Assembly (NCBI RefSeq): GCF_020177375.1
Contig: NZ_JAIWHV010000003.1
Span: 1 to 64,000, forward strand
Direction of reading: 5' to 3'
DNA length: 64,000 nt
Source of the DNA: Saliphagus infecundisoli
Lineage (GTDB): Archaea; Halobacteriota; Halobacteria; Halobacteriales; Natrialbaceae
Both the position numbers and the translations under genes were made by a program. Within the stretch, counting starts at the first letter, position 1. Each line of letters opens with the position of its first letter. Below are positions 27,601-36,706 of the stretch, one piece after another. A model generated the notes under the pieces. It was not told the DNA's origin. It searched no databases and worked only from the letters and a program-made list of their open reading frames with translations.

Positions 27601-28622
27601 CCCAGGACGGCGGCACCTACGCCGGCGAGGACGTCCCGAAACCGGGGTACGGCGAGGATTCGGACTACAATCAGGCGGTCGGCAGCGGCTTCAACTACCT
27701 CACGAACGTCGCTCGCGACGACGACCCCGCCGAGGCGGTGACGGTCGACTGGGACGTCGAGGACTACTGGGACCACCGCTCCGACGACGCCGAGGGCGTC
27801 CACATGCGTCTGACGACCTTCGGGGAGTTCGACGAGGTCGCGCTGGCCGACGGCCATCCGCCGGATCGGGACGGCAATCCCGACAGCCTGCGGTACGCCC
27901 TCCTACGCCGACAGGGAAGCGACCTCGAGAGCGACTTCGTCTCCGCGATCGAACACTACGACGGTGACCGGGTCGTCGAATCGGTCGAGCGCGTCCCGGT
28001 CACCGGCGGCGACGGGAACGCCATCAAGGTCGAACTTGCGAACGGTCGCACCGACTACGTGGTCTGCTCGTTCGAGGGAGATACGATGTTGACCGTGGAC
28101 GACGAGTTCCAGTTCCGGGGCTTCTTCGGCGTCTACTCGCTCGAGGACGACGAGTCGGAGTACGCCTACGTCCACGACGGCAGGCGTATCCGGCCGATGA
28201 ACGGCGCGCCGATCGTCCAGGCGAACGCGCCCGCGATCCGGGGCACCGTCGAGGACTTCACTCGGGGAATGGCCCTCGAAAACGAGTTGGAGATACGGAT
28301 CGCCGGGGACCGTCGCCACGTCGATCGCCACACTGGCTTCGTCTACGTCGACACCGACGACTCGAACCCTTGGCAGGGCCAGCCCGATCCGAAGGACCCG
28401 ATCACCGGAAACGGACAGCGTGGGCGTGGAAACGGGGTGTATCCGATCGAGGACGTCGAGGTCGGACGGGGGAACCGCGCGACCATCGACGTCGGTCGCC
28501 GGACGTTCGTCCGCCAGTTCACCGATCCCATGGAACTCGAAGAGGGCGGCTACGAGTACATGGTCTCCGAGGACGACGACGTCCGGATCCCGCTGACCGC
28601 GGTGTGGAAGCGGGATCGATAG
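24669..28622 (+). CDS. Secreted heparinase II/III-like polysaccharide lyase with inserted CBM-like domain (paralog 1)
   Basis: A 1317-aa Tat-exported protein (VSRRAVLATAGMSAIGG, about residues 32-48; no lipobox). The N-terminal half is a helical toroid-like region opening with RPTIWTESDRENA. A CBM-like beta-sandwich (about 700-812) carries WWTFEFDVEEAGSYDL and MADGSGREVLTY. It is followed by the heparinase II/III beta-sandwich with H842-N-H844-A-D846 and the TISHNTV block (His885), positions where this fold keeps catalytic and metal-binding His. Expected role: beta-elimination of uronate-containing polysaccharide outside the cell. Residues about 175-215 weakly repeat the NDFEAYRQSGLDD segment that follows. 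The ATG at 24669 leaves a short acidic leader before the RR motif. Confidence 0.85.
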   Translation: MTGTDPDRNDSERADERARAVTDRRFRPGVSRRAVLATAGMSAIGGMLSAGTAVGDDHNALHAKTRPTIWTESDRENARTNVGRYDWAENRRDSAVATADRRLSRISELFGSDAASPDLESLWRFVTSQEIPRGGGFSPQRDLLESAGESSAAVAGLSADDRSRGDRDPPANDFEAYQRYGSDYFLIDDERPGTGEDREVGESRGSVGINAEDSPNTDRIWKVETPVSDPHGEGNLVLPTNDFEAYRQSGLDDLGMFDPDLADDSLLVNEEHPEMGEGWGVDDGYGWVDEDNDLGIANEEYLRWNVVAYYNHWSIWHHSSGIPSLLAGLTDAYLLTGDRTYARAGTVVLDRIADVYPGMDLTEYPMTPPGEWTDGFWNSHGGRMTGKTVGAFWESNVMRPVIRAYDAFFPAMEGDDELVSFLYGKTQEFPGLPEKDSIEKIRKNIEDGILREILPAMEASNMKSGGLSALVQAARVLDEPDGYTQEAIEWVFQPGREIFDGDVWDAEPENWYTTGGNVLAPMVDVWDRDGYNNRAGPGYNTIQISGTRQVADYLQGYDGFDGADLYGHPKLLQSLDVNVPLLLIDRFTPQIGDQHGPYTSEWIPTSIREGYRETGESLFAQVWHFDEGYTTDGIQGSIFDADPEGLGDEIDSIIEAEGPLDLPSRNLPGYGFAALKDGENHDVGTPEWEYDTSELFVKASTEVDDSFPEAIQLQAYGEREWWTFEFDVEEAGSYDLDLEALFVGTYGIYEMSVNGDSVDTIDFMADGSGREVLTYTLELPEGTNELRFDCVGKNDDSDNYLMALYSLTVTEEQEDVGDLGNEKRAFWMYYGRTGSEAGGNDHNHADALNVGVAAHDLELSPDLGYPEATGSWPKRRNWTENTISHNTVTVDVSQQDAQWVGTPRHFEGDDERVNLIDVDARHAYEQCETYRRTMATIEVDERHSYAVDFFRVAGGDDHVFSFHGQVGEATAEGVDLTPQDGGTYAGEDVPKPGYGEDSDYNQAVGSGFNYLTNVARDDDPAEAVTVDWDVEDYWDHRSDDAEGVHMRLTTFGEFDEVALADGHPPDRDGNPDSLRYALLRRQGSDLESDFVSAIEHYDGDRVVESVERVPVTGGDGNAIKVELANGRTDYVVCSFEGDTMLTVDDEFQFRGFFGVYSLEDDESEYAYVHDGRRIRPMNGAPIVQANAPAIRGTVEDFTRGMALENELEIRIAGDRRHVDRHTGFVYVDTDDSNPWQGQPDPKDPITGNGQRGRGNGVYPIEDVEVGRGNRATIDVGRRTFVRQFTDPMELEEGGYEYMVSEDDDVRIPLTAVWKRDR

Positions 28623-28775
28623 AACCGGGGGAAAGCCATCGCCCCGCCGGTCGCAGTGCAGTCTCGCTATCGATCGGTACGTGGCTTTTCTTGACTCGCC
28701 GACCGTCCGTTCGGACCGACAGTCAGGTTCGTGTATTATCCCTGTTGGATCGAAATTGATAATATCCAGAAGAAA

Positions 28776-28792
28776 TATCTTTCGGAAAGATA
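28776..28792. promoter_or_regulatory. 17-bp palindrome upstream of heparinase-like paralog 2
   Basis: TATCTTTCGGAAAGATA is a perfect palindrome with 8-bp arms, 12 nt before the ATG at 28805. Related TTTCCGAAAG and TTTCCGTAAAG elements precede the first paralog (24628) and the gamma-glutamyltransferase gene (36625). It may be an operator shared by the secreted enzymes (inference). Confidence 0.35.
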
Positions 28793-28804
28793 GTGTGGTT
28801 ACTG

Positions 28805-31800
28805 ATGGCGTCCGACAATCATCGAGAGGACGGCGACTGGTCCCGCGAGGAACTGTGTTCGGTGATCGACCGCGTCCGAGGGTTCGACGTCTCGCGGCGG
28901 TCGATGCTCGCGACGACCGGGGCGGGGATCCTCGGCGGGCTGGTGTCCCAGACCGGGGCCGCCGCCGAGGAGGACGGGTACCACCGCAAGACCCGACCGA
29001 CGATGTGGACCGAAGGGGATCGCACGAACGCCCAGGAGAACATCGATCGCTACGACTGGGCGGAGAACAGACGCAACAGCGCAGTCCAGGGGGCGGAGGG
29101 ACGTCTAGAGGCGTACGACCGCGACCTCGACGAAATGTGGAGTCTGGTTACCGCCCAGGACGTCCCCCGTGCCGGCGGCATCGCCGCCGAGCGAAACGTC
29201 CTGGGGGGGATCAGTAGCCCGGGAACCGACCGTCCGTGGAAGATCGAGACGACGGTCTCCGATCCCCACGGCGATGGGAACCTGGTCCTCCCGACGAACG
29301 ACTTCGGAGCCTATCGCGAGAGCGGACTGGACGACCGAGGCATGTTCGATCCCGACCTCGCGGACGACTCGCTGCTGGTCAACGAGGAACACCCCGAGAT
29401 GGGCGAGGGCTGGGGCGTAGACGACGGCTGGGGATGGATCGATGGAGAGGACGACCTCGGTCTGGGCGAGGGCAACCGCTGGAACCTCGTCGCCTACTAC
29501 AACCACTGGTTCGTCTGGCGACCCGGCGGAATCAGGCGGATCCTGGCGTCATTGTCCGACGGCTACCTGCTCGCCGAGGATCCCGAGTACGCGATCGCCG
29601 GGCTGGTACTGTTGGACCGCATCGCCGACGTCTACCCCGAGATGACGATCGCGGACTACCAGCAGAACGCCGACGGCTTCTGGAACAATCACGGCGGCCG
29701 ACAGACCGGGCGGATCATCGGCTCCCACTGGGAGGGCAATCTGGCTCGCAACCTGCTCGTCGCCTACGACGCGTTCTTCCCCGCCCTGGACGACCAGGAC
29801 GTTGCGGACGCGGTGGTCGAGTTCCTCGACGGAAAAACCCAGGAGTATCCCGGACTGGAGGGCAAGGACTCAGTCGAGGCGGTCCGGGAGAACATCGAGG
29901 AGAACTACGTCCGGGAGATGCTTCCCGCGGCCAAGGACTCACAGATGGCTCCCGGACGGGGACAGCTCTCGGCGGTCGCGATCTCGGCGCGGGTCCAGGA
30001 CGACACGCGCGAGGGCGGCTACACCCGCGAGGCCCTCGAGTGGGTGTTCCAGCCCGGCGAGGAGGTCTTCGACGGCGACGTCTGGAACGAGGAGCCCGAG
30101 AACTGGTATACGACGGGCGGGAACGTGCTGGCCCCGATCGTCGACGAGGCCGACCGGGACGGTTACTGGCACGAGGGAGCACTCGGCTACAACCGGATCC
30201 GGATGTCCTCGATCCGCCAGGTCGCCGAGAACCTACAGGGGTACGACGGGTTCGACGGCGCGAACCTCTACCAGCACCCGAAGTTCCAGAACGCCCTGAA
30301 GATCAACGCCGACCTACTCCTGCTCGACTCGTTCTCGCCCGCGCTCGGCGACACCCACTACCCGTCGGGGACCGAGTGGAGCACGAGCGCCATCGAGGCC
30401 GGCTACGAGGTGACGGGCGACCCGGAGTTCGCCCAGTTGTGGCACTACTCGAACGGCTACTCGACGGCGGGGATGCGGGGCTCGATCTACGACGCCGAAC
30501 CCGAGGGCCTCGCCGACGAGATCCAGTCGGTCATCGACGCCGAGGGTCCCCTCGACGTCCCGAGCCAGAACCTCGCGGGCTTCGGCTTCGCGGCGCTGCG
30601 CGACGGGGAGAACTACACTGCCGGCTCGTTCGGCGTGACCTACGACACCTCCGAACTGTTCGCCGACGCCTCCGCGGCGACCGATGACAGCTTCGACGAG
30701 GCCATCCAGTTCGAGGCCGAGGAGGCGGGCGAGTGGTGGACCTTCGAGTTCGACGTCGAGGAGGCAGGCGAGTACGAACTCGAGATCGAAGCGCTGTTCG
30801 TCGATACGTACGGGATCTACGACCTCTTCATCGAGGGCGAACACGTCGACACGATCGATTTCATGGCCGACGGCAGCGGCCGGGAGGTCCTGACGTACGT
30901 CCGGGAACTCCCCGAGGGGACCACCACGATGCGTTGGGAGTGTATCGGCCAGAACGACGACGCGGGCGGCTACAGCATGGCGCTGTACTACCTGACGCTG
31001 CTCGACGAACGGGAGCGAGAGCGCAAGGAGAAGGTCACCCTCGGGAACGTCAAGCGCGCGGTCTGGATGTACTACGGCCGCAACGGCGTCGAGGGCGGAG
31101 GCACCTCACACGCCCACCGGGACACGCTCCAGATCGGCGTCGCGGCCCACGAGATGGACCTCGCCCGGGACGTCGGGTATCCGGCCGAAACCGGGGCCCA
31201 TCCCCCGAGCCGGATGTTCACCGACAACACGATTAGCCACAACACCGTGATGGTCGACGAACGCGGCCAGAAACACCACTGGGTCGGCAATCCCCGCCAC
31301 TTCGAGGGCGACGACGAGCGGGTCGACCTGATCGACGTCGAGGCGCCACACTGTTACGACGCCACGGAGGAGTACCGCCGGACGACCGCCCTGATCACCG
31401 TCGGCCAGGAACGCTCCTACGCGGTCGACTTCTTCGACGTCGCCGGCGGAGACCACCACCGGTACGGCTTCCACGCGACGAAAGCCGAGGTCACGACTGC
31501 GGGACTCGATCTCGAGGCCCAGGAGGGCGGCACGCTCGCCGGCCCGGACGTTCCCTACGGCGACGACGACTACGACAGCGAGCGGGATCCCCGCTCTGTG
31601 GGCTCGGGGATGAACTACTTCGATAACGTCGAGCGCGACGACGATCCGTCGGAGAAGGTCACCGTCGACTGGGACGTCGAGGACCACTACAACTTCCGGG
31701 ACGACGACGCCGAGGGCGTCCACCTCCGGCTGACCAGCATCGGCGAGTTCGACGAGGTCGCCCTCGCCGACGCCCATCCCCCCGACAGCAGCGGCGGGTC

Positions 31801-33055
31801 CGCGCCAGAGGACGATCTGAGATACGCCTTCCTCGACCGGAGCGGATCGGACCTTGAGACAACGTTCACGTCCGTGATCGAGCACTACGAGGGCGACCGC
31901 GTCGTCGAGTCGATCGAGGAGGCCGACGTGACCGGCGGCGAGGGCCACGCCCTCAAAATCGAACTCTCGAACGGGCGCACGGACTACGTGGTCCGCTCGC
32001 TCGATGGCGACGCGACGCTCACCGTCGACGACACGTTCCAGTTTTCGGGCTTCTTCGGCCTCTATTCGGTCGAAGAGGGCGAGTCCGAGTACGCCTACGT
32101 CCACGACGGAACCCGACTCCAGCCCACGGCCGACGGCGAGTTGATCGGAGAGAACACGAACGCGGTCCGCGGAACCGTCGAGGACTTCACGAGGGGGATG
32201 ACCCTCGACAACGAACTCGACGTCCGGGCCGGCGGCGACCGCCGTCACGTCGATCGCCACACCGGCTTCGTCTACGTCGACAACGACGACACCAGCCCCT
32301 ACCACGAGAACTCGGATCCGAAAGAACGCATCGACGAGCGCGACCAGCGCGGCCGGGGCAACGGCGCCTACCCGATCGACGGGATCGAGTCCAGCGGAAA
32401 CACCCTCGCGTTCGACGTCGGGACGAAGACGTTCACCCGGGACTTCGTCGATCCCGAACAGTTGGAGGACGGCGGCTACCACTACGTCATAAGCGAGGGC
32501 GACGACGTCCGGGTTCCGCTCGCGGCCTCGTGGTCGCCCGGCGGCGAGCGGCCGCCGGTCGCCGAGGTGCTCGAGGTTCGCCAGGAACACTGGCTCGCCA
32601 ACCGGGAATACATCCTCGAGATCGTCGGCGACGACCTCTGGGCGGCCGACTGGGAGTTCGGCGACGACACCCGCGCCTCGGGCCACTACGTCCGTCACAC
32701 CTACGAGGAGGACGGGACGTACGAGGTCACGCTCACTGCCACGATCGACGGCGAGGAGTACACGTACAAGGAGACGATCGATGCCGAGGGCGGACCGAAC
32801 GACGGCGACGACGGCCCGCCCGCAGAGGAGGTCTACGACGTCCGCCGGGAGGACTGGCTCGGAGAGCGCGAGTACGTCTTCGAGATCGTCGGCGACGACG
32901 TCTGGGACGCCGACTGGGAGTTCGGTGACGGGAGCGAGACCTCCGGACACTACCTCCGACACACCTACGAGGAGGCTGGAACGTACGAGTTCACCCTGCT
33001 CGCGACGATCGGCGGGGAGGAGTACGTCTACGCCGATACCGTCGAGGTCGAGTAG
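28805..33055 (+). CDS. Secreted heparinase II/III-like polysaccharide lyase with CBM-like insert and two PKD-like repeats (paralog 2)
   Basis: A 1416-aa Tat-exported protein (SRRSMLATTGAGILGG). It is colinear with the preceding gene product: the same RPTMWTEGDR opening, the same LADDSLLVNEEHPEMGEGWG block, and the same CBM-like insert (about residues 622-735). The heparinase C-domain has H769-A-H771-R-D773 and TISHNTV (His812). It differs by two C-terminal repeats (about 1252-1416) of roughly 75 residues, each with DWEFGD and GTYEVTL/GTYEFTL, which resemble PKD-type beta-sandwiches that hold substrate or cell surface. The ATG at 28805 is preferred to a GTG four codons earlier. It is a tandem duplicate with added C-terminal modules. 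Confidence 0.85.
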   Translation: MASDNHREDGDWSREELCSVIDRVRGFDVSRRSMLATTGAGILGGLVSQTGAAAEEDGYHRKTRPTMWTEGDRTNAQENIDRYDWAENRRNSAVQGAEGRLEAYDRDLDEMWSLVTAQDVPRAGGIAAERNVLGGISSPGTDRPWKIETTVSDPHGDGNLVLPTNDFGAYRESGLDDRGMFDPDLADDSLLVNEEHPEMGEGWGVDDGWGWIDGEDDLGLGEGNRWNLVAYYNHWFVWRPGGIRRILASLSDGYLLAEDPEYAIAGLVLLDRIADVYPEMTIADYQQNADGFWNNHGGRQTGRIIGSHWEGNLARNLLVAYDAFFPALDDQDVADAVVEFLDGKTQEYPGLEGKDSVEAVRENIEENYVREMLPAAKDSQMAPGRGQLSAVAISARVQDDTREGGYTREALEWVFQPGEEVFDGDVWNEEPENWYTTGGNVLAPIVDEADRDGYWHEGALGYNRIRMSSIRQVAENLQGYDGFDGANLYQHPKFQNALKINADLLLLDSFSPALGDTHYPSGTEWSTSAIEAGYEVTGDPEFAQLWHYSNGYSTAGMRGSIYDAEPEGLADEIQSVIDAEGPLDVPSQNLAGFGFAALRDGENYTAGSFGVTYDTSELFADASAATDDSFDEAIQFEAEEAGEWWTFEFDVEEAGEYELEIEALFVDTYGIYDLFIEGEHVDTIDFMADGSGREVLTYVRELPEGTTTMRWECIGQNDDAGGYSMALYYLTLLDERERERKEKVTLGNVKRAVWMYYGRNGVEGGGTSHAHRDTLQIGVAAHEMDLARDVGYPAETGAHPPSRMFTDNTISHNTVMVDERGQKHHWVGNPRHFEGDDERVDLIDVEAPHCYDATEEYRRTTALITVGQERSYAVDFFDVAGGDHHRYGFHATKAEVTTAGLDLEAQEGGTLAGPDVPYGDDDYDSERDPRSVGSGMNYFDNVERDDDPSEKVTVDWDVEDHYNFRDDDAEGVHLRLTSIGEFDEVALADAHPPDSSGGSAPEDDLRYAFLDRSGSDLETTFTSVIEHYEGDRVVESIEEADVTGGEGHALKIELSNGRTDYVVRSLDGDATLTVDDTFQFSGFFGLYSVEEGESEYAYVHDGTRLQPTADGELIGENTNAVRGTVEDFTRGMTLDNELDVRAGGDRRHVDRHTGFVYVDNDDTSPYHENSDPKERIDERDQRGRGNGAYPIDGIESSGNTLAFDVGTKTFTRDFVDPEQLEDGGYHYVISEGDDVRVPLAASWSPGGERPPVAEVLEVRQEHWLANREYILEIVGDDLWAADWEFGDDTRASGHYVRHTYEEDGTYEVTLTATIDGEEYTYKETIDAEGGPNDGDDGPPAEEVYDVRREDWLGEREYVFEIVGDDVWDADWEFGDGSETSGHYLRHTYEEAGTYEFTLLATIGGEEYVYADTVEVE

Positions 33056-33122
33056 ATCGGCGTCCCCTCCGGGGCCTTCGAACGGGCACCAGACGTAAGG
33101 CGGAATCCGTCGTAGCCGGCGT

Positions 33123-34547
33123 ATGGCCGATCGACCGAACGTGCTGTTGATCACGACCGACCAGCACCGGGGAAGCGCGATCGGGGCCGATCCTGCCGTT
33201 CCCCGGGACGGCCACGGCGATCCGCTGGTCCACACGCCGACGCTGGACTCGCTCGTCGGCGAAGGGGCGATGTTCTCCCGGGCGTATACCCCGGCGCCGT
33301 CGTCGATCCCCGCCCGGCGGTGTCTCTGGACCGGCCGGCGCCCCGCGAACGTCGACGCGACGACCTACCACGGCCGACCCTGGACGTTCGAGCCGACGCT
33401 TGCCGGGCTCCTCCGGGAGGCGGGCTACCGGACGCGACTGACCGGCAAGACCCACGCGATCCCGGCGGGCAACCGGATCGGGTTCGAGGAGACGGTCCTC
33501 CATACGGGTCTCTCGGGACGCGAGGACGACTACTCCCGGTGGCTCGCCCGCGAACGCGACGGCGCCGACGAGATCGGCCACGGCGTCGGGCGAAACTCCT
33601 GGGACGCCCGGCCCTGGCACGTAGACGAGCGGGCCCACCCGACGGTCTGGACCACCGACCGGGCGATCGAGTTCCTGGCCGACCGGGACCCGACGCGCCC
33701 CTTCTTCCACTACGTCTCCTACGTCCGGCCCCACCAGCCTTACGACCCGCCGCGGGCCGCCTGGGAGCACTACGACGGGCGGGAGATTCCCGAACCACCC
33801 GTGGGCGACTGGGCGAGGGAGATCTACGGCGACCGGGTTCCGGCGCATCCGCCGACGAACGCCTGGCTCGCGGACCTCCCCCGCGAGGTCGTCCGCCGGG
33901 CCCGGGTGGGCTACTACGGCTCGGTGACCCACGTCGACCGCCAGATCGGGCGGCTGCTTCGGGCCGTCGACCTGGAGGACACCCTCGTGATCTTCGCCTC
34001 GGACCACGGCGACATGCTCGGGGACCACGACCTCTGGCGGAAGACCTTCGCCTACGAGGGCTCCGCCCGGGTCCCCCTGATCGTCCGTCCCCCGGGACGG
34101 GATGAGCGTGCGAGGGGCCGGCGGATCTCCCGGCCGGTCGGGCTCGAGGACCTCCTGCCGACGATCCTCGAGGTGGCGGGCGTCGAGGTCCCCGGATCGG
34201 TCGACGGCCGGTCGCTGTGGCCGCTACTGGACGGGGACGCGGAGTGGCGATCCCACTACCACGGCGAACACGGGCCGACCTACGACCCGGAGACGGGAAC
34301 CCAGTTCCTCGTGAGCGAGGACGCGAAGTACGTCTGGCATCCCACGACGGGCGACGAACTCCTCTTCGACCTCGCGGACGACCCCCTCGAGACCCGTAAC
34401 CTCGCCGGCGAGCGCCCCGACGAACTCATGACGTGGCGCGACCGGCTCGTCGATCGGCTCGCGGGCCGGCCGGAGGGGTTCACCGACGGCGACCGACTGA
34501 CCCCGGTGACGGCCGAGGAGGGCTGGAACCGAACCGGATCGTCGTGA
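33123..34547 (+). CDS. Sulfatase, Ser-type
   Basis: Arylsulfatase-superfamily hydrolase of 474 aa that should remove sulfate esters from saccharides. It has the N-terminal metal site NVLLITTDQHRG (Asp13), the active-site motif S61-I-P-A-R65 followed by TGRRP, and the late metal site ASDHGDMLGDH (Asp294, His295). The residue converted to formylglycine is Ser rather than Cys, so maturation would need a radical-SAM (anSME-like) enzyme, not encoded here. There is no signal peptide, so desulfation of imported fragments in the cytoplasm is implied. It converges with the gamma-glutamyltransferase gene, and the two stop codons share TGATCA. Confidence 0.9.
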   Translation: MADRPNVLLITTDQHRGSAIGADPAVPRDGHGDPLVHTPTLDSLVGEGAMFSRAYTPAPSSIPARRCLWTGRRPANVDATTYHGRPWTFEPTLAGLLREAGYRTRLTGKTHAIPAGNRIGFEETVLHTGLSGREDDYSRWLARERDGADEIGHGVGRNSWDARPWHVDERAHPTVWTTDRAIEFLADRDPTRPFFHYVSYVRPHQPYDPPRAAWEHYDGREIPEPPVGDWAREIYGDRVPAHPPTNAWLADLPREVVRRARVGYYGSVTHVDRQIGRLLRAVDLEDTLVIFASDHGDMLGDHDLWRKTFAYEGSARVPLIVRPPGRDERARGRRISRPVGLEDLLPTILEVAGVEVPGSVDGRSLWPLLDGDAEWRSHYHGEHGPTYDPETGTQFLVSEDAKYVWHPTTGDELLFDLADDPLETRNLAGERPDELMTWRDRLVDRLAGRPEGFTDGDRLTPVTAEEGWNRTGSS

Positions 34548-36580
34548 TCAGTTCGGGCCGCGACCGGGGTGGTCGCCGCCGTGGCCCGGCGGGTCGCCTC
34601 CACGGCCGGGGTGGTCGTCGTCCTCTCCCGGCGGGCCGCCCGGATGGTCGTCCTCCTCGCCGAGCCCGGGCGGGCCCCTGCCGGGGACGTCCGCCGGGGG
34701 GCCCCGCGGCCGACGTCCTCGCCGCCGGCGCCGGCGACGCCGCCGCCCCGGCGGGGGTCGTAGACGCCCAGCGGGCCGTCCCGGTCGACGGCGACCATCT
34801 GCGTGTCGCCGAGCGGTCCGGTGGGCTCGTCGGCCATCGAATACCCCATCGCCTCGAGCCCGTCGATCGTCGCTCCGGGAACTGCCTCCTCGTACTCGCC
34901 GGTGAAGACGTACATCCGCGGGTGGGCGACGGCCTCCTCCAGGCCCATCCCGTACTCGAGGACGTTGACGAGCACGTCGGCGACGACCTGGGAGATGACG
35001 ATGCCGCCGGGCGAGCCACAGGTCAGCAGGGGCTCCCCGTCCTGAAGGACGAGCGTCGGCGCGGCGGTGGTGTTGTACCGCCGGAGCGGCCCCAGGCGGT
35101 CGGGCCCGGACTCGCCGAGCTGGGCGATCGAGTTGTTGAGGAAGAAGCCGTAGCCGGGGACCACGGCACCGGTGCCAAAGCCCGAGGAGAGCGTCCCCGT
35201 AAAGGAGACGACGTTTCCCGCCCCGTCGGCGACCGAGAAGTGGGTCGTATCCTCGGTCGTCGGCGGCTCGAACTCCCCGGGAACGTTCGCCTCGCTCACG
35301 TCGACGGGCGGGTCGGTCGTCCAGGGGTCGCCGGGCTGGCGGGCCCACGGGTCGCTCTCGGCACCCAGGAGGCCGGGGTTTCGCTCGTCGGGGTCGATGA
35401 GATCCCGCCGGCTCGCGATCAGGTCGTCCGAGAGGATCCCTCGAACCGGGACGTCGACGAACTCCGGGTCGGCCGTCGTCGTGATCATCGGGTCCTCGAT
35501 CGCCGCGCGGGCCGCCCACGTCCGGTGGTAGCGCGTCGCCGACATCGGGTCCGCCGGCAGCTCCATCCCGTCTATGAGCTTCAGCATTCCGGGGACGACC
35601 AGCCCGCCCTCGACCGGCGGCGGCGCCGAGAGCACGTCCACCGAGTTCCCGATCGTCGGATGGGGGTCGTCGTAGGTCACCCGGGTCGGCGGATCCACCG
35701 TCGGCCGGTAGGCCCGGAGGTCGGCCATCTCCATGACCCCGCCCGCGTCCTGGACGAGGTCGACGATCGCCTCGCCGATCTCGCCCCGGTAGAAGGGGTC
35801 GACCCCCCCCTCCTCGATCAGCGAGAGCGTCCCCGCGAGGTCCTCCTGGACGACGAGGTCGCCGGCCTCGAGGGCCTCGCCGTCGGGTGCCCAGATGTCG
35901 AGGGCGGCGTCGTTCATCCGCCAGACGACTGCCGAGAGGACGCTCGCGACCCGCTCGTCGAGTTCGAACCCCTCCGCGGCGATCTCTCTGGGTCGGGTCG
36001 CGAGGTCGCTCAGCGAGCGGGTGCCCCACCGCTTGAGCATGACGTCGAGCCCGCGCAGCGTCCCAGGCGTCCCGATCGAGATCCCGCCATAGTATCGCTG
36101 GGCGGGCGGCTTCAGGTTCCCGTCGTCGTAGCGCATGGCCGGCGAGGCATCGATCGGCGCGCGGGCCTGGCAGTTCAGCGTGACCGGCCGGTCCTCGCTC
36201 GCGGCGTAGCCGACCAGCATCCCGCTGCCGCCGATCCCGGAGCCGTAGGGGTCGACGACGGTCAACGCGAGCTGGACCGCCGCGGCGGCGTCGAAGGCGT
36301 TGCCGCCCGACTCCAGAACCTCGGCGCCGACCTCCGCGGCGATCGGATGGGAGGCCGAGACCACGCCCTCGGAGTCGTGGATCGACTCGACCTCCCAGCC
36401 CTCCTCGCCTCCGTCGTCCCCGTCGTCGCCCTCGTCGGCCGCCGCGCTCCCGGAGACGCCGGCCCCCGAGAGCGCGAGCGCGACGGCCGTTCCCCGCATG
36501 AACCGCCGCCGGTCGGGCTCCCGTGAGACGCTCTTCTCCGACTCGTCGCCGCCGCCCTCTTCTCTGCCAATACCTGGCAT
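34548..36580 (-). CDS. ggt: Secreted gamma-glutamyltransferase, with a frameshift in its C-terminal tail
   Basis: Ntn-hydrolase that cleaves or transfers gamma-glutamyl groups and self-processes at a Thr. A Tat signal (DRRRFMRGTAVALALSG) shows export. The large-subunit region has GGNAFDAAAAVQLALTVVDPYGSGIGG; the processing and catalytic Thr is residue 446 in EDTTHFSVADGAGN, and TCGSPGG follows. Near 34696-34705 (a G6C4 run) the frame breaks: downstream, the natural acidic, His/Pro/Gly-rich tail (GLGEEDDHPGGPPGEDDDHP) is in the next frame and stops exactly beside the sulfatase stop. The undisturbed frame instead runs 268 nt into the sulfatase as a basic, unnatural tail. The catalytic domain is intact; only the tail is affected. 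Confidence 0.85.
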
Positions 36581-36706
36581 GGCAACATCTAACTCTCCCT
36601 GACTCTCATTAAATCTATTGGTTATTTCCGTAAAGAACGTCGTCGGCAGCCGCACCTCCCGGCCGCTGGAGAAACTTTAACCCGAACGGCTCCGTCGCTC
36701 GACGGT

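Noticed and set aside
25023-27857. 944-codon open frame on the - strand opposite heparinase-like paralog 1
   Set aside because: It is a shadow of the + strand gene, caused by high GC at third positions; its sequence shows no domain, signal peptide or plausible start, while the + strand frame has clear motifs.
31106-33235. 709-codon open frame on the - strand opposite paralog 2
   Set aside because: Antisense shadow of the PKD-like and heparinase domains; no recognisable features.
34280-34547. Gamma-glutamyltransferase tail continuing into the sulfatase gene
   Set aside because: It would be a basic tail overlapping a convergent gene by 268 nt; the next frame offers a natural acidic tail ending at the gene boundary.
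34433-36526. 697-codon open frame on the + strand opposite gamma-glutamyltransferase
   Set aside because: The - strand has the Tat signal and catalytic Thr region; the + frame overlaps the sulfatase 3' end and has no motifs.
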